Shown here: positions 10,491 through 20,900 of the stretch, one piece after another
How the letters are laid out: every line of letters starts with the position of its first letter
Position numbering within the stretch: position 1 is the stretch's first letter
Source: Cryptomeria japonica
Lineage: Eukaryota; Streptophyta; Pinopsida; Cupressales; Cupressaceae
Assembly (NCBI RefSeq): GCF_030272615.1
Contig: NC_081412.1
Location: forward strand, 20,315,932-20,375,931
DNA: 60,000 nt
Direction of reading: 5' to 3'
The notes under the pieces: model-generated
What the model saw: only the letters and a program-made list of their open reading frames with translations
What the model was told of the DNA's origin: nothing
Databases searched by the model: none
Translations under genes and position numbers: made by a program

Positions 10491-11845
10491 TGTTGGCAAC
10501 AATGCAACAAACTGAGAAGGGGGGTGAATCAATTTTCTTTCAAACTCTACACAACTCAAACACAAATTCAGATCCGATAATAAACAATGAAAGCATAAAT
10601 CAAAACAACATCAATAACACACATAACACCAAGATTTTTGACTTAGAAAACTCAGTTTTAAAGGAAAAAACTACGGTGGGAACCTAGCCACAATGAAATA
10701 ATACCCTATTAAGAGTAAGTGAAAATATTACAATGGGGAATGCACATGCATTTAGGCACACTGACTAGAGCTCAATACTCAAATCACAAAACAAGAAGGG
10801 CTACAACTTTGTGGAAGGCTCGCTACTTTACAAAAACATTCGGATTACATCTGGAGAGTCATGAACTAATGAAATAACATCTTCTCATGCTTGGTTATAG
10901 TTACTGTTGAGCACAAACTCAAACTCTATTCTTTTGCACTTCTACAGACTTCTTCGCACTTCTCCTCTGCTACTGAAAGATCAAATGAATGTCCACACAT
11001 GCAGATACATCTCTCTCATGAATATTACATATATTTATACAAATTATCAACCTATATTTCAAGATCGGCTATACCCTTAACACAAATTACAAAACAATAA
11101 CCTCACATGCTACAATAATACATGCAGACCAAAACAATGAAGGCTAAGACATAGTCTAGACCTAAATAAACACCACTGGCAAGAAATGCCTCCAAAAATT
11201 ACTCCTTGAACATCTGCAACACGCTAAAATCATCATGAATGTCGCATAACACGAAGAACACCACCGGATCAAGAAAATAATCAATTACACACAACGATCA
11301 ATATGGGCCATCAACATGGATAGAACACAATCTAAAAATATCCACAAGCAATGTGAATCACCACAGAAACAACCACAACTTCACCACTTACTAGAATTTC
11401 CATCATCATTATACCAAACCTCAAGAACATACATTGAACTGACTATCAAACTAAAAGATTCACTTGCAAAATTTTAAATCACAGACTATCTGAATTGAGG
11501 ATGCATATGAATGTCCCAAACACTCTGCAAATCCACAAACCAAGATACTGCAATTCCGGAGCAATATGAAGCACAATCCAGAATACCGAACAACACAAAC
11601 AACTGAAAACCAACATCAATATTGGACCTCACAACTCGATAAAAACACCATGCAAACCTTTGAAACTATTGTTGAATCAACTAGAGATAAGTATCTCAAA
11701 ACCCCTTAAAATTGCAACAGCTCAACTACAACACAATGACCAAGCTAACTCATCCAAACTAACTGCAACACTAGAATACATAGAAGAATATATTGACATC
11801 AATAAAAACACATCATTCCAGAAAACTTCTCAATAATATCAAACA
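10491..11845 (-). mobile_element. Solo LTR (copia-like)
   Basis: 1,355 bp starting TGTTGGCAAC and ending ATATCAAACA, flanked on both sides by TATAT (10486-10490 and 11846-11850). It has no internal coding region. Near its left end it has AACTGAGAAGGGGGGTGAAT, almost the same block found near the left end of the Copia-B LTRs (41339 and 55210). That supports a copia LTR in minus orientation. Solo LTRs arise by recombination between the two LTRs of one element. Confidence 0.75.
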
Positions 11846-11850
11846 TATAT

Positions 11851-12490
11851 AATGTAATACTTGGAGTTATCAGATAAAATAATGATAATGTTATTTATTA
11901 AAATCAATCATTAATTTTTTTTATTCAAGACTCCCTTACTTAACAAGGATTTTGTTTCTACATATTTCACTGGAGAAGTCTGAAGGAGTAGTATTTTCCA
12001 TCTGGATTACGATGGAAATAAAGTGAAGAGTACAAATAATTTTTAATCAAACATTTTGTAAGAAAGATAAAGTGAGCAGTGAGCAATCGAGACCCTCTTT
12101 ACCAAAGATTTTGTTGTCTGTTGCATTAGATATTATCTAACCATGTTCATCTCCACCACATAACTTAAAAAATAAAACAAAATCTTGGACTTCAAGATTA
12201 GATTTCTCAACTGATTCATCCAACATCAAAAACTATCATTTTTCATTACCAACCTTATCAATACTAATGCATATCTTTGTCTTTGTTTGAGTTTAAATTA
12301 ACGTTGTTATCCTGAAGAATCTTACAAGTTATTTAGACTCACAATCAAATCTCATTTATGAAGATCCATGACCAAGCATTCCACAGAAATGTGAAGGACG
12401 AATTGTCATTCAAAATGTCCTCTCATGTTCCCATCAATTTCTGTCATTTAAGTGTTCATCCATGTTCCTATTGATCTTATATGTCTTCTT
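11851..12490. other. No recognisable feature
   Basis: AT-rich sequence without coding or structural signals that I can support. Confidence 0.5.
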
Positions 12491-12804
12491 TTATTTATGT
12501 ATCATTAAATAGTATAAGGGGTAATAAAGATAAAAACAAATAAATTTTAAATAAAAATGAAATATAAAGTTAATATATTTATAAATAGCAATATTAATTC
12601 TTATGAATCCTTTTTTATGTATTATTAAATAGTTTAATGGCTAATAAAAATCAAAACAAATAAAATTTTAATATAAATATAATATAAAGTTAATATAATT
12701 ATAAACAATAATATTTAGTTTAAATTATCTATTATATTTAAATAAAATACTGGTTATTATCAAAATCAATTGTTAGTAAATAGTTATGATAAAAATTTGG
12801 TTGT

Positions 12805-12940
12805 CACTACTATTTTTGGATTCAATTGTGTGTGTTTATTTGCATCAATGTTTTAGATTATGTATGTTGATGGACCATAGAGTGTGATTTGAAACATCGA
12901 TGCAAATAAACACATACAATTGAATCTAGAAATAGCAATG
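12805..12940. repeat. Foldback (MITE-like) inverted repeat
   Basis: Two 49-nt arms (12805-12853 and 12892-12940) are inverted complements, matching at 43 of 49 positions by my count. All six mismatches are transitions. The spacer is 38 bp. The neighbouring duplicate of this block near 14590 lacks the foldback and about 50 bp of flank, consistent with a small insertion. No transposase or clear target duplication found. Confidence 0.75.
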
Positions 12941-13395
12941 AATATAAACTATGGAAAATTGATATCATTAATACAAATTCGTTATTCATACATAGAATTG
13001 CAACTATGTTAAAATATTTTCTCGTTTAGAGAATAATTGTACTAACACTTTTTATGTATTATTAAATAGTTTAATGGCTAATACTTAAAACAAATAAATT
13101 TTTAATATAAATGTGATATAAATTTTTTGATTAAGATAAACCGGTTTTATAGGGACCCGAAACCCAAATCTATCCAAAAAATATACAGAGTTAACCAGAA
13201 AATAACTAGCTGCTAAATAACAAAAAAAATAGGGGACTCACCCCAGCTAGTCAAACCACAAAAAACACAATGGAAACAAGAAACACCAGCCAAAAACAAC
13301 TAAGTAAGATCTTTCGAAATCTCAACATTCTTCTAGATCACTCTGTTATTGATCTCCTGGAGCTCTTCCATGATGAACCTAGAACTGCTTCTTTC

Positions 13396-14440
13396 CTATT
13401 TTTTGCTCCTGGTTCTGGTAGAGAGCCTTGTAGATGCCTGCATATCCTCGATTTTCATGTCTAGGTTAATGTCTGAGGATAGTTCAGATCTAGTCATATG
13501 AGCTTTCTGCAAGGCAATTTCCTCATTGACTCTTTTGCGGCCTTCGACACTGTTATACATTGCCTCCTTACTAACCTCCACCAAGCCCTTAAGTTTACCC
13601 TTTAAATCATGGATTTCATTCTCCAACCTATCAATCCTAGCCTCATGTTCTGTTTTCATGACCTTAATATCTTTCATGATTTTTTGGGACAACTTCAGGA
13701 GTTTATCAGTTTTATCAGGCGTCGGATTCTCAATGAAAGAGTCCACAATATCCTTGATCACCAGTTTTAGGAAATTAATTTCACCAAAGAGTCCACAATA
13801 TCCTTGATCACCTATTTCAGGAAATTAATTTTCACCAAAAACCCATCGGAAACATTTCTCCTGATTAGCAAATGAATTGCCCAAGAGCTTGTTAACATCC
13901 ATTTCATCACATTTAATTTCATTGGGGTCCACACTAAGGGGAATATCAAGTTTAATTTCATTTTCCCCTTTTCCTTTAATCTCCACCTTTTTTCCAGTCT
14001 TCTGCTTTTTAGGATTTTGCGGGGCCAAATTTTGGGGATGAGACACAAGGGATTTCAACTTTTTTGTTTCCCATCTAGGTGGATTTTTCCTGCTACTATT
14101 TGTGCTAGGTGTGGCCTTCTTTGGGGGTCCCTCATCCTCTAAGGGCTTATATTTTGAATCATTCGGAACATGGATGGCATTCTAGTCCATATCAATTTTG
14201 CCCTCCACCTCACCAAACTCCATATCTAAAACATCATGCACCTCTTGGCTTGTTAAGGATTTAGGGTTTCTCAGAGCAAGGGAGGGTTTAACCTCATGAA
14301 CCTTAGTAAACTCCATAACCAGGAGGATTAACCCCTCACACAAAATTGGTTTTTCCTCATTCTCAAAATTCTTATGAATTGAATTCTCAAGAGATGACAA
14401 AAAATTAAATGGGATAGAAATTCTTTTATCATGCCTAAAA
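13396..14440 (-). pseudogene. Unrecognised coiled-coil protein in the retroposed insertion
   Basis: I do not recognise the family. The N-terminal part (about 14440-14170) includes IHKNFENEEKPILCEGLIL. The middle is Lys/Pro-rich (NPKKQKTGKKVEIKGKG). The C-terminal 120 residues are heptad-like, for example TEHEARIDRLENEIHDLKGK, predicting a coiled coil, and end in a basic tail (STRTRSKK). A coiled coil plus basic tracts is typical of LINE ORF1 RNA-binding proteins, but there is no CCHC or RRM motif. The frame is broken by a stop near 14180 and by a tandem duplication of about 50 bp (13739-13838) in which one copy has an extra base. Confidence 0.55.
13739..13838. repeat. 50-bp tandem duplication
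   Basis: Two copies starting GAGTCCACAATATCCTTGAT at 13739 and 13789. One copy has an additional A. It lies inside the coiled-coil ORF and introduces a local frameshift and stop. Confidence 0.85.
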
Positions 14441-14729
14441 TGGTTCAGAATAGTAAAATGATAGAAAATAAATGTGATATAAAGTTAATATAATTATAAA
14501 TAGTAATATTTAGTTTTTAACTATAATATTTATTTATTGTATTTAAATATTGGTTATTATTAAATTACTCGGTAGTAAATGGCTATGAAAAAAATTATTA
14601 TCCATACATAGAATTGTAATTATGTTAAGAGGTTCCTATGTAGAGAAGCATTGTATAGTAGAAGCGAGAGATGAAATGTAATTGCATGAACTTGTTAACA
14701 AAAGAATTATGATATGAAAATATTGAACA

Positions 14730-15335
14730 TTATCCTATGGAGTGCGAGAGTGGGAGTGGGAGTGGAAGAGGTGCTAGGGTTTTGACAAGAAAGGGGATGT
14801 AGGGGAGGATGGAGAATATGTTTGCTCACAACATCGAGATGACCAAAAAGAACTCCATTGCTCTCCAAGCCATACAAGACGAAATCACGAGAAGGCGGGC
14901 AAAAAAATGGCACCATTTGGAGTCCTCCACTACCATTGGGATGGAGGCATCTATTTCGAAGGTGAAGGCAACCCTAGATTCCTTGACCATCTCCTCTAGG
15001 AAAAGTTCTAATATGAATCTCTCTTTTTTTTGGAAAAAGGTAAATAAATCTGCTAGGATAGGAAGCTAGTGTTTTCCCCATGGGGTAGGTCATTGGTTCG
15101 TGCCTTCAATGGGGATGTGTCTTGTTTTTTTTTGTGTCTATTGGTTTTCCTAGTTTTTTGGGGGGGTTTTGTTAATTGTGTTGGATGTTTGCTAGTTTGT
15201 GTTCATGTTTGGCACTAGGCATTCTGGTCTTGGGCCCTTGCCCATCATGAGCCCTTTGTTTTTGTCACTTTCTACTTTTATGGTTATGTAAAGGTTTCAG
15301 CCTCTCTTGGTTTAATATATTCAAAACAAGCAATT
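14730..15335 (+). repeat. Possible second LINE-style fragment
   Basis: The plus strand has a short open frame (14809-15069) with a helical, charged stretch (MTKKNSIALQAIQDEITRRR). It is followed by a G/T-rich tail with stops and then GGTTTCAGCCTCTCTTGGTT and TTAATATATTC. Such GT-rich 3' tails are common in plant LINEs. I found no RT and no clear target duplication. Confidence 0.35.
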
Positions 15336-15339
15336 GGCC

Positions 15340-15975
15340 CCTTCCAAGTTCGATTTAAGCTCTCAAATTTTTTTTTCCATAATTTATTAGCTATTATTTT
15401 ACAAGTGTGATGAGAATTTTATCAAGAAATGGTTTGAAAATATTTTCATTTATGTTAAATAGATACTTTGGTCTTTTATGAATAATTCTAGGAGGTGTGA
15501 TGATTGGTGTGTGCTTTTGGTTTGCATTTGGAACATTTGATTCATTATTTCATATTTCTATAAATGTGATGATTAGGATTCATTCTTGGTTTACATTTGG
15601 TAAATTCGATTCATCATTTCTTTTCTCAATAGGTGTTTCAATATTTGTTTCTACATGAATATAAACTTGTATAGATGATGCACCTTCTTCTCCAACTTCT
15701 CATTTAATGTAGTTTTTTCATGCACTCCCTTTGTTTTATCTTGTTTTGCTAAAGTTGTTTGAGTGGTCCTCACTAGTTCCTTCCCATGATAAATATCATT
15801 TGTTGAAAAATACAAAATGTTGATGTGCATGTAACCAACAAACTTAAGACAGCTTAGGTGAACATATTTAATGTTTTGACTATCAATAGACGCTTCAACT
15901 ACTTCTACCATTTTAGTTGTTTCAGTTGCTCTCGTGTGGATCCCATGTCAATCTCCTATTTCCCACACTCATTCT
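15340..15975. repeat. Short tandem duplication in otherwise unassigned DNA
   Basis: A segment of about 68 bp beginning TGTGATGATT at about 15497 recurs at about 15565; both copies contain GGTTTGCATTTGG or GGTTTACATTTGG and a GATTCAT..ATTTC end. The rest is featureless. The frame at 15651-15911 (minus) is unrecognised. Confidence 0.5.
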
Positions 15976-16108
15976 TATTATAAATATAGGATGTTGTGAG
16001 TTGTAATGTATCTCATATCATTTTCCATCAATTTAATTTATTGCCTAGTTGAGCTTCTTGTGTTTGTGAAGGTTTGGTTTGTAGGTCAGGCTCCTACAAA
16101 CATCCACA
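15976..16108 (+). repeat. End of Copia-H 5' LTR (inferred)
   Basis: The sequence just upstream of a tRNA-Met primer site ends in ...CATCCACA and contains TATAAATA at 15980, as expected of an LTR 3' part. The LTR start could not be fixed because the 3' LTR is cut off or missing at the right end of Copia-H. Confidence 0.45.
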
Positions 16109-16120
16109 TGGTATTAGAGC
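16109..16120 (+). other. Copia-H primer binding site
   Basis: TGGTATTAGAGC directly follows CATCCACA. It matches the initiator tRNA-Met site (TGGTATCAGAGC) with one transition. Confidence 0.75.
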
Positions 16121-17904
16121 CTTTGACCTTGCAACTTCTTCCAAGCACAAATTTTTTATCAACAGTTAGCTTTGATTATGTGGGATTTGTTTTGCAAGAA
16201 CCCACCCTTTTTTGTAATTAGTAAAATTTTCTTGTGCTATGGCTAGCAAAAATGGAGGTTTGGTTTAAGTTGTTTATATGCTTAGTGGTGGTTGGTGATC
16301 AATTGTTGTTCTTGCTTCCCATCAAAAACTTACATAGGCCCTTGTTCCAAGATATGCACTTTATTCGTACAAACATTTTATTCTAGAAATTTAGTTTCTC
16401 TAAAGTATAGCCACAAAATCTTACCCAAAATCATTGTTGTTATGGTTTGAGAAATTTAATATTTTTGGAGTTTTGCAGTGTTTCTAATTCCTTTTGTGTG
16501 CAATCCTTGTAACTTTTTTGCCTCTTATTGGTTGATTTTTCTATATACAATGTTTGTTTAAACTTGTTTGAAAAACATTTGGGTGTTTAGGGTTTATCAT
16601 TGGTGGTAGTGAGTTTTTGGTGGGCCCACAAATCACAATTGTGCAAAAGGACACAAGGTCATTTATCCCACATCGCATATGTGGATAATTTAGTTGTTTT
16701 ATAGCTTGGTGGTGGTTACAATCATGTGAACTAAAGCTCGTGTGTTCTGTAAATGTACATGGGTCTGATTATGCTTTTTGTTTGCATTAAAATTCATTTA
16801 TGATCCCAACTGCAATCTTTATTTTGTCATTCAATTCAAGACTTTAGTCCCACATTGCATGTGCACAATGATTCTATCCATTCAAATTTTTTTCTCATCA
16901 ATTTGAATGATGTGATTGATGGTCACATGGATATTGTCAATGAATTTGTGTGCAGTGGTTTGCAATATTCTCTTATATATACATCTCATGTGTGACTTTC
17001 TTGGTTGTTTGACTTCCCTCGTGAAGTTTGTTTGGTGATTTGTGCCATGAGTGTAAAGGGTTAGCTTGTGAGGTGGGCCTCATCAATATTTTTTTAGAGT
17101 TATGTTTTATTTTTATTAGGGACCTTAGTCCCACATGGGAAATCAAAAGTTGTTTGTGTCTATTTATAAAGCATTGTGTCATCTCAAAATATATAGAGTG
17201 TTAACATGTGTGCATTGATTTAGACCATTGCTACATTGTGGAATCTTTAGCTCATGATTTTTTTATGCTCTCATGGTTACTATGTGTGCACTTGATCTAT
17301 GCCTTGGAGAATTTAGTGATTTGGTGGACTTGGTGCTCATAGACTTGCTTACTTAGTTGTGGCTGATTGGTTTGGTGCTCACATGGTGATGAATGATGTA
17401 CATGTTCACTTTGCAGTTCAACTTAGAGTGGTGATGTAGTGCATCCCCCACCATGGATTTTGACATTTGAGATCATGTTGTTTTTCCATTGCTGGTTTGG
17501 TGGTCTCATGGATAATCAAGAGCTTGCATCAATTCCAAAAGGGCCTAAAATAGGCCTTTTTTTCAATATTGCATAACTTTTGCATACGAAGTCTCTTTTC
17601 AGCAAACAACATATCATCGAAAAGCTACTTTGACAAACTACGCTATGGTGGAAATACTTTCTAAATATTTTTATATTTTAAGCAAGCTTTTATAGCTTGA
17701 AGTTATAAGTTATTAATATTACTTTCTTGGCAAAATTAGTGTGTGGGAATTGTAATTTTTCTTTGGGGTTTATATTGCTTTTTAGTCCATCATGTGCCCG
17801 TGTATATCATGTTAAACCCTAGGATTGAGCCACTCACTTCACACAACTATAACACGTGAAAGCTCAAGATAACTCAATTATTTCAATCTTGGGGTCTTTG
17901 GTAA
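16121..17904 (+). other. Long leader between primer site and Gag start of Copia-H
   Basis: About 1.8 kb without supported coding sequence. It contains three words resembling the plant snRNA upstream element (ATCCCACATCG at 16666; AGTCCCACATTG near 16849; AGTCCCACATGG near 17128). It also contains a hairpin with a T-run at 17536-17563. The length is large for a copia leader, so an unrecognised insertion within it is possible. Confidence 0.5.
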
Positions 17905-17949
17905 ATGTCGGACACTGACCAACCTGAATTTACTAAGGTGTTTGAGTAG
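17905..17949 (+). pseudogene. Copia-H Gag N-terminus
   Basis: ATG at 17905 opens MSDTDQPEFTKVFE and stops at TAG 17947. The TAG lies inside the 5-bp target duplication of Tat-1. After the insert the same frame resumes at 33745 with conserved Gag sequence. About 40-50 residues normally found between the start and that block appear to be missing, so an older internal deletion is likely. Confidence 0.65.
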
Positions 17950-20900
17950 TGTTGGTTAACAGATTTAACTTTTCTTTATTTTTATTTATATCTTTTTTTA
18001 AAACAATTATGACTCATGTATACCCTTCATGAAAAAGCAAATGTACCAAAAGTTGGGTGAACCAAGTTTTGGTTTACCCTCTGCATAAAAGTGCAACTCC
18101 TCGTAAGATTCAATAAATTTTTATGCAGATCATTCGAGAAACAATCACACTGTTTGCCAGAAAGCGAGAAAGGCTTTTACATTCATTTTTCAACACAAAA
18201 GAACTCAAAAAAATATTTATAAATAAGTGTGAAGCTCACAGATTTCACCTCTTCACACATTCATTCAATATAAAATTTACATCACTCAAAATACTTAAAG
18301 TTATAAAAATGCTTATTGATTCTCACTCATGCCTCACAGGAAAAGGGGGATCACAACCATCAAAACAATAATGAAGTACTTATTTAGACAAAGAGAATCA
18401 ATGAATCTACAGATTAAGAAAAAGTTGGTAATGAAGAAAACATATTCAGCGCATAAGCATGTGTCCCTGCAGAGATTGCTAATCTTTCAAACACATAGAT
18501 TTGAAGATACAACCCAAAATATTATTTCACTCAAACACCAGAAAATATCTTTACTGAAAATCCAAAGAAAAACTTAGTCTGTTCCTTTTCCTACATCAAA
18601 TATTTTTTGAACCTTTTAAAAGACTTTTCCAACCATATAAATAGCCCATAGGCTATGATAGTTTTTTATAAATTAAACCAGAGTTAAATGATTAACTCTA
18701 TCCCAAAGTTAAAGAATTTTACTTTCTTCAAACTGAAAACCAATAACTAAACTAAAAACACAGCATGAGCCACGAGCAATGAAGCCACGATCAAGCTATA
18801 GAAAATGATGTGGCTTTAACTTGTTTGTCTTATGATGCAGGAGTACTTCGAACATTCTACCACTTCCAGGTGATCTGTTGAGAAGTTTAAAATGATCTGG
18901 TAATATGGGAGGCCTATATGTAAAATCCGTTGCTTCTATACTTCTTTCCTTTTGCCTACCTATAGGACTTTACTCTTATGCATCTCCAAATGATCAAAGA
19001 AGACAACCAACATAGATTCAATTCTTGCGACCTTTGAGAAGTCCTCAATTGTCAAGGACTTTGCTTCCTGAATCTGTTGTATTCGATCTTTGAAGGCTTG
19101 AATCATCTATGTTGAATCCTCAAGTATTTTCTTGTCCTCTCTTAGAAGCTGAAGGTCTATGCATTTCATGTCATTTTGCATAGTGTCAATCAATTCCTTC
19201 AATTATTTTAAAATCTTGAGGAATTCCTCATGTCCTTGTTGAATGATTGAGTTCCTCCACATAATGTTTTCTTTGCAAATGAAGAGTATGTTGTCATCAA
19301 GGTCATGCACCATCTTCTCAACAAGGAAATTCATTACCCCATATCTCTATGTATCTCTCATCTACCTTAACACAGCCAGCCATTTACTTTTCTCCTTCTC
19401 CCAGGCAACTACCTCTGTTTCTAACTTTTTCCCAATAGATTTTGTATTCTCGAACACTTTAACCAAATAAAAAATATAACTTGTTCCCCATTGTTTGATT
19501 GATTCGAGCCATTTGCTAAAGACATTTGTGATCATTCGGTTCCTTTGAACCTAATCAAGTAACTTCTAGTTCAAAGGTGATTTTGGATCGAATGATAAAG
19601 AAACTTGGGAGAGAGACTGAGGATTTGGATTCTGGATAGCATTAATATATTAGGCCATTTGTACTATAATTTTCTTCATCTTATGTCTATCTTTCTCATC
19701 CTCCCAAGTCCTCCTGAGAATATTTTTAGTTGAAGATTCCAAGTGTTTAACATCAGCAGCTCGAGAAGTTTCCCCTAGATCGATCTTTTTAATGATAAAT
19801 TCTTTCTCAGTAACATTCTTGACCTCTTTATCCACCGGGGGTCTAGCCACCTCTGCAACCCAGTGTCCTATTTTCTCATCCACATCGACCATGGTTTTTG
19901 TTTTGAGTCTTTTGGAATTTGAAGTCCTTCCCAGGCATTTGTTAACCATATCCTCCATTGGGATTGCAATAGGAATTACATTCCTCTTTTTGGTAAGTGA
20001 AGCACTCAGCTACTTAGGAGTAGTAGATGTTTCCTTTGGTAGTGGTGATTGTTGATTAACGGTGACAACAGCCATGGTATTCCTAGAATCTTTAGATTGC
20101 ATGATTTCTTCTCCACTATCTACAGTAACTGTGAGTGGTTGATCTTGCATTTGGGCATCCATTGCTTGTTGAGTTTCTTCCTCAAAATCTAAGTCCACTA
20201 CTAGTGAACTTGATAGGGTTTTCTAGTTACGTTTCCTACTATGTGATCTAGTAACACGGGTGGAAGCTGAACTCACAGAAGACTCTCCTAGACTTGCATT
20301 TTTAGCCTTCTCCGTCCTTTGTTTCCTTTCACTTGCAATATCAACAACATTAGAAGAAGGTAGAGATGTTTGGGAAGCGACACAAATTTGACCGACTTTC
20401 TTATCCTTAAGTGCAGGAATAGGCTTTTGTTTGAAATGATGCTCCTTCAACCATTTCTCTGTTCTTTTGACTACATTAAAGGTTTTGGACTGAATTCTAT
20501 CATCCCCTTTCCTACTCCAATCCATTTATGGAATAGGATGTCCCTGTATCTTCTCATTAAAATCGGGGTCAACTACTTCTTTATCTCCATCTTCTTGCAC
20601 CCCAAAAACATTCATGGATAGACCCATTGTGACATTTTTCTGAATTGTGAACCTTGACCAGAGCCTTCTTCAGACTTCAAACTCATCAACATAGTTCTCC
20701 CAATAATCCTCCAATTGAGATTCATGCCGAAAATCATTATCCACTTCTAAATTTTCTCTAGCAAATTCCCGACTATCAAATTTGTAGCTAGCAACATATA
20801 GTTGCAGCTTGAACCTTTTGAATTCAAGTTCAAGGTTCAATGCATTTGAAATAGATGCACAACTATAGTGGCCAAGTTCTACAGGAAATACCACCCCGGA

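Larger units (their letters stand above)
13123..14467 (-). mobile_element. LINE-style retroposed insertion with coiled-coil ORF
   Basis: 1,345 bp bounded by a 16-bp direct repeat (13107-13122 and 14468-14483). The left end begins with TTTTTT, the complement of a short A-tail, so the transcript ran on the minus strand. Long target duplication plus A-tail is the mark of target-primed reverse transcription. The content is an ORF of about 330 codons with coiled-coil character and no RT, endonuclease or RNase H. It may be an ORF1-only LINE derivative or a retroposed copy of an unknown gene. Confidence 0.75.
12496..14670. repeat. Tandemly duplicated AT-rich block (about 430-bp unit)
   Basis: The phrase TATGTATTATTAAATAGT starts copies near 12496, 12616 and 13054. 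The longer unit (12616 to about 13040) returns at 13054 to about 14670, where it is expanded by the 1.35-kb insertion at 13123-14467. Shared landmarks are ATATAAAGTTAATATAATTA, AATACTGGTTATTAT (AATATTGGTTATTAT in the second copy) and CATACATAGAATTG. The second copy lacks the foldback at 12805-12940. Confidence 0.7.

Noticed and set aside
16666-16720. Possible snRNA gene
   Set aside because: The upstream element and TATA-like spacing are suggestive, but no U-snRNA sequence follows.
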